Positions 11,461 through 24,888 of a stretch of 64,000 nucleotides of DNA are shown here, piece by piece (position 1 is the first letter of the stretch; each line of letters begins with the position of its first letter). Below the pieces are notes generated by a model. It was not told where the DNA came from. It searched no databases and saw nothing but the letters and a program-made list of their open reading frames with translations. This DNA comes from Rhea pennata (taxonomy: Eukaryota; Chordata; Aves; Rheiformes; Rheidae): positions 38,439,053 through 38,503,052 of the forward strand of contig NC_084702.1 of assembly GCF_028389875.1 (NCBI RefSeq), given 5' to 3'. The translations under genes were made by a program, and so were the position numbers.

Positions 11461-13758
11461 CGTGGTGTCTCACACCCCAGGTTCCTTTATGTTGTATTAT
11501 CCTGTAGTTTGCAGGCTAAGAAAATACTCAGCAAATAGGAAATTTGTGGGCCTAATTTTAACACAGTTCGCAGTCAGGTATCATCGGGTCAAATGCTTAA
11601 CCATTTGCTTGGACATTTGACACTGTCATAGGCCAGAGAGAAAAAATCTCTTTCTACTCTGTGGATCGGGAACCGACTTTAATGACCTATGTCCAAAAGC
11701 TACACGAAGATGAAGCATAACTTCTTGTCGGTCCCATGTGTTTTAGAAGTAGCTTGTTAAAAATCAGAGTCAAGATGTTTGTGTTCAGAGCAGTTAGCAA
11801 AAGGACCATTTCGTTTCTTAGAGTATAAAAACAAAGTGAAGCAAAATGAGGTCTACTAATGGAAGTCTTGAAACACAAAACAAAAATACAAAAAAACAAA
11901 ACAGTTCCCTCCGCCTCTACTGTGTGTCAGTATTAAATGCTAGAAAATGTTGAATACTGTTAATGGGAAAACATGAGAATGCAATTTCTGTGTATTTTCT
12001 GATTCTTCCTGTGAGTTGGGTTGTCAGAGACTCATAAATAAAATGTATTGAAATGGTTTGAGGCAAAAATCTAAGCTGGGAGTTGTCTTAAATATTGTAT
12101 GAATTATATGAATCACAACCAACATATGTATTTGAAAGTTTCACCATTAGGGTATAGTCAGTAACAGCTGAAATTTCTTGGGATATTGAACATCCAGCTT
12201 GTTCAAGTATGCTGAATTGAAACTGGAAAAAGCAGAGAAGCTATTCTGCATGCAAGTCTGGCAGTTGCGCATGAAATGCAGGTTTTGCACATGCAAGGGA
12301 CTTGGACAATTTTATAGCTGAGCATCTGCTTGCCCAAATACTGTTTATTTTTCCAATAAAATAACTTTAATAATATAAAGATCTGGCATGTTCTTTTGTT
12401 TAAAATACACGGGCTTATGCAGAAATTTGGTCATGAATTCTGTTGTAAAAGCTATAGCCGGAAAATTAACAGTAATACATTTCTGGTAATTCTGTATATA
12501 TTAAAACTTTGTTACTTCTCGGCTCAGTAAGAATAGATTTTCAAGTTAATTGCAAGTGATTTTAAGTAGAAAATTAAGCATTGGAATGTAATGGAGAACA
12601 ACTGAAAGCCAAGATGTGAAAGCATATTTTGTGTTACAGGGAGGATACTCTTGTTTTTGATTTACAACGCAGGCAAAATCTAAATTTTTTTGTTAGCTTT
12701 TTTTTGACTGTATGTTCCATTTTTGTAGTTTTCTTTAATTCATTGGCAGGGGCAGGAAAATTTCATTGGAAGTTTATGCAATGGCCTGTTTATTCTGGAG
12801 GACTCTCTAGACTGAAGAGCAAAATGGCAATGTCACAAGAATTGAGAGGAAGAAATACTTAAAGAGCTATTGAATTAGCAAGGTTGTAGTTTGCTTTGTC
12901 TATTTTTATTAACAATCTAATGTTTTTAACAAATGAATACCTTGTATACGTAAAATATTCATTATGGGTTCAACAGCCTCACAGGCTGTTAATATTTAGT
13001 CAGTTGTTTTTTGTTAATTTTTATAGAAATGCTGTAAGTGAATATCTAGGCATAATACAAATAAAACCACTTTACATTATGTGATTTAAATAATAACAAA
13101 TTCCAGACTATGTCCTCCCATCTGAGCAACCCAGAACCCTTTACAAACTCTGGTGACTTCGTTATGAAGTATTAATAGCTTTAAATCTTCCTGTGACTTC
13201 CCAGAAGTCTTCTGAAAAAATGAAGGGGAAAATCTGAGCTGACTTTCACAGAATTTCTAAGATAAATACAACTTTCTTCCTCTCTCTTTCTTTTATTTGG
13301 GGGAAAAGAAAAAGGAAAACTTGTCAAATTGTAGGTTTTAATTTTATAACATGAGGAAAAAAAAAGGACAAGAAAATCATCCACAGTGTCTTTAAATTTA
13401 ATGTTAATATTAGGCCGGTATTTTTACAAAGTTACTAAACAAGGGAACTGTTTCAAGCAGTTACTTATTCAGATAATTAAAAAAACCTGACTCCTTACTA
13501 CACTGAATAAATTATATGATTACATTAGGTTTCAGTACTGATGCAAATAAATAAATTCTGCTATTACTATTAATGATTACTGACTATTAATGGATGTGCA
13601 GTAAACAAAGTATCATTATTTATTGCCTTTGGAAGGTCTGCATTAATGAGACTTACTGGAAACATCTCTGTGCAGTGGAGATAAGTATCTCAAGGGCATT
13701 AGTAAAGCTGGATCAAGTGGTTCCCACTCTCCTGAAACTAAAACAACATTTTATTAAA

Positions 13759-13780
13759 TATATATATATATATATATGTG

Positions 13781-13818
<38 letters not shown>

Positions 13819-13830
13819 CACATATATATA

Positions 13831-13860
<30 letters not shown>
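13759..13860. repeat. (TA)n/(GT)n alternating microsatellite
   Basis: A 102-bp stretch in which purine and pyrimidine alternate without a break: long TA runs interrupted by GTG and CAC steps. The GTGT and ACAC interruptions are arranged as inverted repeats. Such DNA can extrude cruciforms or adopt Z-DNA. It also generates a spurious plus-strand frame of alternating Y/I/H/V residues. Confidence 0.92.
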
Positions 13861-13861
<1 letters not shown>

Positions 13862-16800
13862 CAGTTTCCATGTTTTTTTCCTTACAATTCCATGAAACTA
13901 CAGCAATGCAAGCTCCATTTAGCTGAGTAATTTAATAATTTTAATAGAAATCTTCTAACTATACCCATCATGCACTTCAGTAAAAATGAACCTAGCATGA
14001 GTTAAACAAGTGAATCCCACTCCTCTTGTAAAAGTAATCCAAACTCTTTCTTTACAGACCTACAGTGACCTGTTGGTAAGGGTAGTATTTTTATCCCTAA
14101 TGGCCAAAATTACAGATCCACCTAGTAAATTATAGAAAGAAAACTTGTGTTGGTAATTGTCTGGCCTATTCCCTGGCCAGTGTTACTTTCTTCTAACCCA
14201 AAAATCACACCAGCAGCAGCAGTGCTATCCAAAGTCTGATCCTGCCACCGAGAGGTGAATAATTTACCTGGCTGATAATAGTATTGCCTATTTTAGTCAT
14301 AGTAAAATGTAAAGAATACTACTTCCTCCATGTCTGTGTGTTACCATTCATTCTTTTAGTCATTTTATGAAATAAATGTTGTTTGTAACATGTTGTACAT
14401 GTGCTTAGCTTGAACTCTGGGTAGGAGCTGTTGATTCTTATATTTAGCTTGCCTTACCATAGCTAATTGTAAGGCAAAAGAAGATAAAAGCCTCTGAAAT
14501 ATCCTGTTCTAGCACTTTTTGCAACAAGAAATGCCTGAGTGAGTACGCATAAATTTTATTAGCAGAATATTTCCTTTCCTTGATCCTAGTTTTCTTGAAT
14601 CTTAATTTAAGTAGGTAACCCGTGATTTGTTCAGGCTGATAATGTATAAATCAGGGAAAAGTTGTATGTTTTCAATATCTTAATGGTATGGTAAAAACTT
14701 CTGAGGTCTATATTCTGAATCACTTTGTTTCACAGTTTTTAAGTAAGTCTCGGTGTGGCTATTATTTTTTATTTCTTTAATACCTATTTTGGCCTGTCAG
14801 TGTATATGGGGAGATTTGCTATATTTTCTGTTTTGCAATGCAGGTATAACAGGAGTAAATGTAACGAGGAGTAAGGATAACAAGTTAAAAAGCCAAAATA
14901 AGCTCTTATGCTTAATAATATTTTCATAACATTAAACTATTTTCAATATTTTAGAAAAATAAATAAATAGCTATTGTAGTAGAAGGAGGAGAACAAGTAA
15001 AAATGTCTGATGGTGTTATCTATGTACAATATGAGGGATAAAATGTATAAAATGATGAACTTCATTTCTTTTAGAAAGTGACAGTGAGTTACACAAGTTG
15101 GAAAAGTCCTAGAAGACTCCCTTGGAAAGAAAGGGAGCTAATGGTCTGTGCAACTAACTTAGAATAATGGACAAGCCTAAGACTCTGACAGGTCTGACCA
15201 GCCCTCATCTGCTCTCAATCTGGATTTGCATTTTTTGTAACTTAGGTAAATTGGAAATACAGTGATTGCATCTGGCGCTCTTTAATTAAAGTAAGTTAGT
15301 TAAGGTGGTTCTCTGCTCTTTCTTTACTGTTGGTTCTGTGCAAAGGCAGAAGAGTCTCAAATTGGGTCCCATGTGTTGCATATCGAAAGCGTTGTCTTGT
15401 CATTGGAAGAGCTGAGTAGAAAAAAACTGTTGTCATCTATTTTCTACTGCTGGCATCTTCTCCTCCCCCTTTCTCCTGATGGCTGTCCCTCACGGTGCTA
15501 TTTCCCAAACAAGCATGAGAAAAATAGGAATATTACCATAGTATCTTGCAAGATATTTTAAGATCTGCGGTAGTACTCATGGTCTGATGTGAAATGAGAG
15601 GCATTAAAAGAACTGCTGGAACACTAAGCCTGGTGAAAAGCCATTTATATTGGTATGCAGTTAGCGGAGACATTTATTTGTTCTTTACACAAGGGTAATA
15701 AATGCAACAGGCTGTGAGAGATGGCTGATAACGGCATATATTACTGAAAAGAAAAGATTAAAACTTTAATCCACAGTTCATGCAGAGGGCTGATCATGAG
15801 GACAGATAGTTTGAGCTGAATCATCTGCTGATGAACACCTTCTCAGGGCTCCAGTAATTTATGAACTAATATAAAAACAAATGACCAAAAATACAGACTA
15901 AACAGAAGCTTAGTATGGAAATGATGAAATGGGGACAAAGACAACTATTGATTGTTTTGATTGTAAAGATGCGTAACCAAGCAGGGTAACTGTTCTGACA
16001 CTCTGACCTTGTGTATTTAGCCCTTTTGCTCTCTTTGTTATTATTGGTGGTGGTGGTAGTATTGTGGGTTATTTTGTTTTTTTAGACTACTGAAGATAAG
16101 GATCATGGTTCCTGCACATCTATATACATAGTCCAGCATGTTTCCATGTTACTGTAGTGTAAATAAATGACCAGTGTGATGCAAAAAGAAAAAAAAAAGA
16201 TGCTGTTTGGCACACACAAACAGCTGAGAGGCGAGAGATAGATGATAATTGCTCAAGTTGGCTGGTTTGTTTCTATCCTGTAGCCAGAAAAGGCATTTGT
16301 TAGAAAAGATAAGAGAAAGATAACATCAACAAATAGGCCTTTGAATTTATCAAAATAATCAGTGATGCATTTTAAAATATGAGGATCAGACATTTCTTAG
16401 AGTATTAGTAAAGAATTTTAACAGCTTTATGCTGCAGCAGACAGTCCTAATTTTGAAGTTGTTTTAAATGTCAGAAAAACTGAGACCTAAAATGCTTGGT
16501 AAAAATAATATAAAGCTTATTTAGCTTCTGAAAATTGTATTTCATGTTACTGCGTTAACCAGTGCATAGGTACACTCTGTCATAGTGACAGACAGACTTC
16601 TGTTAAAAGTTTGAAAAAAGGTATGTTTTTAATGTACCTGACGGGTTGCTTTGATGTAACCTCTTCTTCCCCTCCCTTTGAATGCAAGTTCAATAAATAC
16701 CTCTTTAAAAATAATCTCTGTTTAAGTCAATTCAGAGACAAAGCTGATTTGTACAATAAACTAGACTGAGCTATTAAATACCATCAAAAGAAAAACTGAC

Positions 16801-19800
16801 TCTGGCCTAAGCTTGAGCTCATCATAACGTTTAAAAGGAAGACTCGGTTCAACCGAGTATTTTAAAAACAGTTTATAAGTTACTCTGCATAGCAAGGAAG
16901 GCCTAATGCTAGATATTTAATATACTTAAGTAGCTTTCTGCAGCCCTTGTACCTTGTGTTTGTGCTTTGGTGGGTTAATGTGGAAAAGAGCAGGCAGGAT
17001 TTGGGAGAAGCACATCACCTCTGTTCTGTTATTAGGTGCAAGCAATCCAGGTGTGATCTGGGTGCTGAAGGTGACTTTGAGAACGAGGAAGGTAGCACTG
17101 GACAGTGCTCTCTGTTGTAAAAGAGAAAAGTTGCTGGACCGAAGAACGAATCAAGTTTAGGCTAAGAGATGAGAAACTTGCCTACGTAGGTGCACAGGAC
17201 CCACCAATGATTGAAAAGGTTGGAGACGATACAAATGACTGGTTACTTCCTAGTAGTACCTCAGACTGTTCAAACAGTTACTCACGGGGACATGCTCACT
17301 GTGTTTAGTTTTATGAATCCATGTTGTAGGATGTTACAGTACTTAAAGATACTTACAACATCTTGCAATAAAATTATGTTTTTCGACCACTTCAGTTTCT
17401 AAAATGTAAAAACCTTCAGCTCTTTTCAGTCTAGTTCCACTGTGGTACTTAGAACTGTTCTCAGAGAGTGCTGCATAGAAAATGTTTCCATTGTATGAGA
17501 ATCTCGTTCTTTTTAAGTGTTCTCTCCTGCTCAGAACTAATGGCACATTACCTCTGAGTTTGTGGGTTTATCTTCGAACTTTTTTTTTTAATCATTTAGT
17601 GATTTTCTTTGAATTGAAAAATAAAAGTAAGTAGAAACAAAATTTCCAAGAACATATTTCATATAGTATGAGACATTTAACCCAGTGACATTATTTTGGT
17701 AGGATAGCCTACTGTTAGCTAGAACTGGTTAAAACAGAAGATGAAGCCCATTTTTCAGCAGTGAGCAGGTAGCAAAGGACCTTGCAAGAGAAAAGCACAC
17801 AATTTAAATAATTGCTCTACCCTAGAGCACACATTTAGCGTAAAACATCTTCTTCTTTTAAACTGAAATAAGCATTTGTCATGTTGAGTAATAGCAGTGA
17901 AAACTGAGCAGCATTCATCAATGTCAAAATAATAACATATCTTGCCTGCTTTTTAATGTGACCATTACTGTGGAAAAGGTATGAGTGAGAACAAATACTT
18001 TTAATCTGATCACATCACAGAAGAAGATTGTCTTGGTTTTGCCCAATATCGGAATGTTTTCTCAAATTGTAGCTGGGAGGTAGGACTAAACCATTAGCAG
18101 GAGATCTTACAATAAACATGAGGGCTTTGAAAGTCAAATTTTTGCATGCCTTTTCTCTTAACAAGACCTAATATGAAAACTAAACTAAACTACTGGATAA
18201 TACAAAAACAGAGAGAGCAAGCTGCATGGAAGTTGTAGTCGCAATACATAACCTCATCCACACTCAACTCTTCTAACAGTATTTACAAAAGTCAGCCTTA
18301 TTTTTCGCTGAGCATGTTGTGTGAATTCTAATAGCATTTGCTGGCATATATTATTCATTGTTTCTAGATATAACCCATTAGGTTTCTCTAATGAAATGCG
18401 GGCTGTTGTTGTATAGTGGTCGTGTGAATTTACCTATGAAAAACAGTATCCTTCTGCGTCCCCCGTACCCTTGCACGGCTGGCAGCTAATCCTTCACACT
18501 GTTGCTAATGAAAGACACAGTAATTGCAAATATGCTTTCACCATTACCATGAGCTATACTGCAAACTCCTCAGCTGAAATCAGTAAAGCTGCTCAGGAAC
18601 CTTCGATAAAAGTTAAAGACTACAGTAAAATTAGCAGTCTGATCCCACATTATTCTAGGCTATCCAAGGTACATTTTTAAAGCCAAAATATACATGAAAG
18701 CATAATAAAGGGGGAAAAATATCTTCTAATAAGTAAGGTTGTATACCTTCAACCTTTGTTTGACTAAGACTCTTCTAATTGGAAAAGCCACCTTAAATCA
18801 GCCTGACAGAAATGTTCTCCTGTCTAGACAGCATATTTAGTTAGAGCAGGCCATTAATTAGGGGGACATGGTTTTTGTGTATGAACTGCACAAATTGAAG
18901 TCCTCCTTCAGACTAATTTAAAGGTTTAAATCTGGGAATTTCATAGCTAAGCATATCACAGAAAAACCACGGTAGGTAGGGGTAAGCCTTACTTTTAAAG
19001 AACATACTGCTTCAGCTAAACACTTGCTTTCTGTAGAATTTCTTTACACTGTTGAAGGGACAGTTTCAGTGCTGTCCCTAGTTTAATTCCCGCTATATAC
19101 ACAAAACTCTTTTCTTTCCATTAAATAATGCTTTTAATCCAAATCTACTAGTCTCTCAAATGGCATAGACTAAAATTCAAGGGTTGTTGACCTGTGAGCT
19201 AGTATTTCGGATAGATTATGCTATTTGCATAGGTCCTTTAAGGGCAACCAGACATAATCCTTCAGTTCAGCTTGACCTTGTGAGCATTTTGTTAAAACAA
19301 CACTTCTAGGAATGGATTTTATGAACGTTTTGAAACAGCATTTTCAAAGGGATATGGTGGATGTGTAGATTTGGAATTATGTTTTGAGATTAAGCTAGAT
19401 GTATTTAAGGTAGTTTATAATTTATTTTTTTATAGAGTGAATATATTTTAATTCAAAACTTTTCTCAAGTTAATCTGTAGGGCAAAAAGAAAAATCATAT
19501 AGTTTTACTAGTAATGTTAAGGAAACTCAGCTATGCTGTACAACTAATAAAAGAAATCTGCCACTCAGTAAATAATGCTGTTCTGCAGCTTGACTGCTTT
19601 CCCTTAAGCTCAGCAGATTTCTCAGGCACAAATCTGAGGAAAGATAGGTACTTTAAAAGTCTTTAGTGAAGATGCACCTTCAGACTACTGCTCCGTATGT
19701 TCCTTTCGAATCTCATTTTTCTTTTTAATGAGGAGCAGATTTGATTACATGGCTCTTCTCAGATGCAACATTTGCATGTGTGTGAAGAATCTGCACGTCT

Positions 19801-20416
19801 GCTGGTAATCAGTACTGTATACAGCCATCTCCTCCGGCCAAGGGGCGGGTGAAAGTTATGCCTTTCTTAAGCAGTTTGAGCATTTGTTACTCCTGGGAGC
19901 CATAACCCTAAAGCAGCTAGAAAAAATATCTTTACAGCTTCTACATATGCTTTACCAGGAAAAATCAACTGCAATTATGCAGCGATTTAGCTCTTATAGT
20001 TCCAGTAAGTAAGTTTTAATTATTTGACAGGGAAGTATTATTAATTCTAATGAAATATAATCATTATAATCTAAAGATCTTTCTTTTATTATTTTTCTGC
20101 TGCTTCATTATAGTAATACATTTTGTCTGTGGAATGGTAGGTTAAAAATAAGACAAAAACATTTCTATATAGCAGCCTTAACAAAGTATTCATACAAAAG
20201 AGAGAGCTTGTATTCTGGCTGCTTTATTGTTCCTTCATGTCTTTTACCTACTAATAATTTGCTGTACTTTTTTGAACTATCAGTGCTATAGTGCGTTTAC
20301 TGCTTATTTACTTATGCAGTAAATACTCTCAACATGGTAACAGTAGAAAACAAGGTAGAGTAGCTAATCCTGAATGTGAAGAAATAACTCGAGAGCTCAC
20401 TGCTCGCAGGTCGCAG
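13861..20416. other. Non-coding stretch, no gene seen
   Basis: AT-rich sequence without a recognisable gene or mobile element. Segments near 15.6-15.87 kb and 18.8-18.96 kb combine TAATTA-type cores with moderate complexity and could be conserved non-coding elements. A plus-strand frame at 18471-18680 ends near a possible donor (CCAAG then GTACAT) but shows no recognisable domain. Confidence 0.4.
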
Positions 20417-20417
20417 A

Positions 20418-20430
20418 ATGCAAATTAATC
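20418..20430 (+). promoter_or_regulatory. Octamer plus homeodomain composite motif
   Basis: A perfect POU octamer, ATGCAAAT, overlaps TTAATC, a homeodomain-type core, in a moderately conserved-looking, CpG-containing neighbourhood (20.38-20.54 kb). Composite octamer/homeodomain sites are typical of developmental enhancers. A single motif of this length is expected by chance about once or twice in a window this size, so the call is weak. Confidence 0.25.
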
Positions 20431-21276
20431 ACCAGATTTGTTTTGTTCGGTGTGTAAATACCACCTCAACATTAGCTGTGCTGTAATTACATTTTAAATT
20501 TAGTTTTAATTAGTCTTTGTGTTTCAGTGTCTGATGGAGTCTTTGGGGACTGCTTTTTACTTAAAGTCAGAATTTAGCGTTCTACCAGCAAATTAGTATA
20601 AAGCAGCAATGTTCTTGCTCTGTTGATCTTTATAGTTGCATGAAAACTGAAAAACAGCTGGTCACCACTGTAAAACATGATGAATGTTTACGATGAAGAA
20701 AAACTAATGACTTGGCGTGTTGTAAAAGACTGACATTTTAATGTCCAGTAGGAGCTGTGGTTTGATGCTTTATACTTCTACATTAATCTAGAACATTTTT
20801 ATGCACTGTATGAAATACGAGGTTGTGATATGGTTTACTCCGACAGCAGCATCAAAAAGCATCTTTGTAAAGGAAGGCTAATTCATAATGAAGAACAGGT
20901 ATCTGAACTACAATTCCCATAGAGTGCTATTGCAACTCAGGAAGCAAAGATATGCATTAATGGATGCAAAATAGAATGTTTCAGTTTTTATCTCAAAATT
21001 TACAGGACTTGCTTTCATGCTAAGAGATATTTTGTTTTAAACTTTTTTTGAAAAATCGGGAATTTCCCACAAGGATAAAAAGGTAATTTTTGAAAGTTTG
21101 CCTTCCTATTTACTTCTTCATAAAACAGCATTAAAATATAAAACATCATTAATAATTATAGGTCTCTAGTAGAAAATAATAAGACATTCATAGAGAAATT
21201 GAGAACTTTCTGCCAGTTATTCTTAAATATTTTTTCTGAGAAATCAGACTGACAGGCTTTTACCCTAATCTTTTGA

Positions 21277-21311
21277 GTCCTTTTCTTTCCTTCTTTCTTT
21301 TTCTTTTTCTC
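21277..21311 (+). repeat. Polypyrimidine CTTT-rich tract
   Basis: About 35 bases of C and T, mostly CTTT-like units, with no clear exon following. Confidence 0.65.
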
Positions 21312-21465
21312 CAAAATACTGGGTGATGTTAAAACTGGTTCTGATGAAGGTAATTAAGGATAAACAGCAAAATACAAACTACTGAGGCCTTCAGGCCTGC
21401 ATATGACATCTGGATATTCTTTCTATAAATTCATGAAAATTCCTGGCTAAGAGAGGAAATATGCC

Positions 21466-21693
21466 CAGCAAAAAGTTCTCATCCACCTGTGCACCTGCTT
21501 ATCAGAAATAGAAAAAGAAAAGAGAAATAGAGAAAAACAATTTTGTTCTGTATTTGTCTATCAGAAATCCAGATCCAGAATTCAAAGTCAAGAGCATCTA
21601 CTTACTGTTAGTCATAGATGGAATAAGTAGATACCAAGGTTTAGTTTGATCTTTTAAGCGGCTTTTTAGACGTGGCTTGTCTTCTACATCTGT
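21466..21693. repeat. Diverged direct repeat, copy 1
   Basis: About 228 bp aligns with 24889-25112 in the same orientation. Matching blocks include GTCATCCACC-like, TGTATT.ATCTATCAGA, CCAGAA.TCAA, TACTTACTGTTAGT, ATGGATGGAATAAG-like and CTTCTACATCTG. Length differences include a net 15-bp indel near 21658-21680. On the minus strand the copy contains an exon-like segment (21606-21689) plus its downstream intron flank. This could be an old segmental duplication of an exon, or two copies of an unrecognised dispersed repeat. Confidence 0.75.
21606..21689 (-). CDS. Putative coding exon, duplicated (copy 1)
   Basis: On the minus strand, TTCTTTGACAG forms an acceptor, followed by an 84-nt segment and a donor GTAAGTAG. 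The segment is open in one phase only: 2 nt complete a codon, then 27 codons, then 1 nt left over. So it is a symmetric exon that can be inserted or skipped without shifting the frame. The encoded peptide is basic in its first half and hydrophobic near its end (…YLLIPSMTN). The paralogous segment at 25039-25107 has the same phase, acceptor and donor. Their length difference (15 nt) is a multiple of three although it appears to come from two separate indels, which favours coding constraint. I do not recognise the protein. It could also be a non-coding duplicate that is open by chance. Confidence 0.3.
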
Positions 21694-23903
21694 CAAAGAA
21701 TTAAATTTGTTTATTTAGAATTTACCATATGAAGTTGCTAGTCTGCCTTTTGTCCTACATCAGACAGAGCAGAAGAACTCTTAGCTAAAATTTATACCTT
21801 AATGACATTCTCTTCCTTCTTGGTCTCTCATCTCCTGCAGAAGAATATCACAAAAATAAATGCAAGTAGAATTTCACATAGCACCTTTTAGTTTTAGTAG
21901 CTCTCAAATTATTTGAAAAGGAGGAGAATATTACCTCAAAGGCTTATTCACAGCTTTTAATTTTATTCTGTAATATTTATGTTAATGTCTACTCCTTCTC
22001 TGTTCACTGCATCAACAAGTAGCAGAGCCCAAACATTCCTCATATTCTTAGAGAGACAAATTTGGCTCATACGCAGAAAAAAATCTTCGAAAAGGAAATG
22101 AAAAAGCGGCATATTCTACAATAAGATTTCCTCAATCTCCATCACTTCTGGAGGCAAAGAAGTAGCACCACAAATTTGGAAAGAACAAATGTAAGTTCAG
22201 ATAAGCATCTATCGTAATCAGACTTAGACGCCGAAGACATAGTCCTCATGACACTTTGAGGGTGCTTAATATTTTGTCCACACTGAAAAGTGTTTTAAAA
22301 TACTTCTAGATATTTTTCCATCTAAAGTGGAACTATATTTCTAGGGGACAGGACAAAAATATAAATGTTTAGATTTCAGGCACTTTTAACTGGGTGGGTT
22401 ATCTTTTAACTAAGCCGGTTTGTTCAGCTTTAATTACAGACTTTCAAAGACATTTTCCTATCAGAGTTGGGCTGCACCAAGACTGATCCCTGGGAAAGAT
22501 AATGTAGTATACAGTCAGTTTTGTTCTCTTCCCTTAAGGCATCTGTTCTGAAGAAAAGAGGGAAGTGCTCCAGGGTTTCAGTCTGATTTTTGAGTCCCTT
22601 TAGCTCATATCACAACACAGTGCTTGAAAAATAAATGCAAGAATAACAATACAAGAACAAGATTTAAAACTTAAACTTCCCTTTGGGACTTTGTCAGCCA
22701 AGATAATACAAACAGCCTGTCCTCATTTTTAAATGATTTGTACGTTGTTTATATTAATTATCAATACTTCAGCAGAAATCTGTTGCCATAACAAAAGGAA
22801 ACCTGCAACTATATACACAGGATGTGTGAAAAACAACTGTAATGACTAAAAGAAGAATTAAGCAGTTATCCAAGTTCAGGAAGGTTGAAAGGCACTAACA
22901 AAATCCTTCTATTTAACTGTCATTATTAGATCACATTTAGAAATCCAGCACAGCAGATTGCTTTAGTTTGTGGTGTTAAGGACAGCCTTTCGGAAGTGGA
23001 AGCCATGTTACACTGAATGATTAAAAGGACTGTCTGAAAACAAGCTTAATGGAAAATAAAATGTCTAGAGAACATTATATTACAGAATAGTGCTTTAAGA
23101 TTAGTGCAAGAAAGCATATCTTACCTTTTTTCATGTATCAGTGGCTGCACTTCAGTGCCTCCGTGCTGTTTAAAGTGTCACTGGTAGTAATGCTGAATGG
23201 ATTTACAACAGAAAGACATATAAGGTAGCAAGAAACTTAACCATTGGCATACTAAAATACTAGTTAAAATACTCAATACGTATCTCAACATGTATTTAAT
23301 GCATAGCAGATACTACTCCTTTACAATCAAAGTGTGACTTGCTGACAGGTAGTATCTCAGTGAATCTTTGGAGGAAAATTATTTTATTTTACAATGATAA
23401 TAACAGAGATGAACAAACGTGAGTTATACTGTTTTTTCGTGCAACAGTAGTGCATGAAAAGGTGATGCATGGACTGCTTTTGTTAAGGGGAAGAAAAGAG
23501 CTATGTTTGTCATAAAATGAGAACAGAATTTAAGCAGAACTAAAAACATGATTCAGTGGGAGCCAGGGGAAGTTCAAGGACAATGAATCAAGTAGAACAA
23601 GGTGCTCTGTCCAAACTGAATGGAACTTAGGGAGCCAAAGGAAAAGTATGAAATGACCAGCTGAGACAACACGATACCACACAGTCTTGTGGTGAAAGAG
23701 TACCTACTTCGCTCCTTCTTTAAAGGCTCACCTTTGTTCTGCTATTTTGTTCTACACCGCGTTGCCTCCAAATTACAGCCTAGTCTCGAGGGCAATGTAA
23801 CTAGGCCAATCACTAGCCCTAGGCAGGTATTTGCTTTTAATGGTAATGAGATAATAGTTAGAGACATAGCATTTCAGGATACCAACAATCAGTTTAGTAT
23901 TAC

Positions 23904-23942
23904 CTGCTTCTAAAGCAGTTGCCCCCATACAACTATTTGTTT
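23904..23942 (-). CDS. Possible 39-nt exon between the duplicates
   Basis: On the minus strand, an acceptor ending CTGCCACAG is followed by 39 nt and a donor GCAG/GTAATA. The only open phase takes 2 nt at the start and leaves 1 nt at the end, the same as both duplicated exons, so it could join between them (12 whole codons, TNSCMGATALEA). Short open segments with acceptable splice sites are common by chance; the matching phase and position are the only support. Confidence 0.15.
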
Positions 23943-24176
23943 CTGTGGCAGTTTTGCACATTGTAAAGACAGATCCACTTAAGGTATCAGTTATGGGCAG
24001 CTTCTACAGATGGTTACACAGTTCTTTATCAATAATTGATCATTTGTATTTACAGCCTTGAGGCCTCTGTATTTGTCTTCTAAGGAGTAAGTGCTATAAT
24101 ACAGTATTTGTTTGCTATGTTCTTACTCTAGTATCATCGATATTTCATGCTACATAACAATGTTTTCTTAAAAGCA

Positions 24177-24181
24177 CATAC

Positions 24182-24214
<33 letters not shown>

Positions 24215-24217
24215 TAC
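24177..24217. repeat. (TA)n microsatellite
   Basis: About 40 bp of alternating TA with one GTA step, followed by a second short TA cluster near 24231-24241. Confidence 0.9.
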
Positions 24218-24888
24218 AGCCACTTATCTATACATATATATTTATAAAAAAATTTAAATGTTGGAACTATTTGTTATTAATATCTAATTACAGCAACATT
24301 AGTGGTAGTTTTCAAACTGTTTACTTAAATTTTGGGGGTTCTCTGCAGCGTACAACAAAAAAGAGCCAAAACAGCCAATATTCAGAAAGGACAAGTGGCC
24401 TAATAGACAGAATGTGCGACTGAGAAACTGTAAAACTTTAAATCCCAACTTTACCACAACTTCATATAAAGCTCCCAAATTTCTGCCTCAAATTTTCATG
24501 GGTTAAAAATGAGCACTCTGATATATATAGGAAATTTCTCAAATATTAAAATGAAATTTAATGCTTATCTTGGATTATATTCATAAAATCACATGGGGGT
24601 GCAAGATTTAATTTTTGTTGCTGAGTGGAATCTGTGGCTGCATTTGATGCCCAAACTCCTATACAATCTACAGGGAACTTAAGAATAGCATGCAAAATTC
24701 CCAGTTACTGAGAAGAGATTACTAAGCTAGCCAGTGGAGTATGCAATATTCTTACAGTCAGTCAAACAGGAATCTTCTGTCTTTACTTATGTGTCACTAC
24801 TTACCAGTTGACTTCAAATGGCAGAAGAGAAACATCGTTGTTGGATGCTTTTAAAAATAGCACTGTGCTTATGAATTTGCATGAAGCC

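Larger units (their letters stand above)
8438..13758. other. Non-coding stretch, no gene seen
   Basis: AT-rich sequence with no recognisable gene. It holds the A18 tract at 9576-9593 and a CpG-dense palindrome at 11451-11460. The part around 10.7-11.0 kb has the look of a conserved non-coding element (octamer-like and homeodomain-like cores), without proof. Confidence 0.45.

Noticed and set aside
13594..13926. Plus-strand frame of 110 codons rich in Tyr, Ile and Val
   Set aside because: It is the translation of the alternating TA/GT microsatellite.
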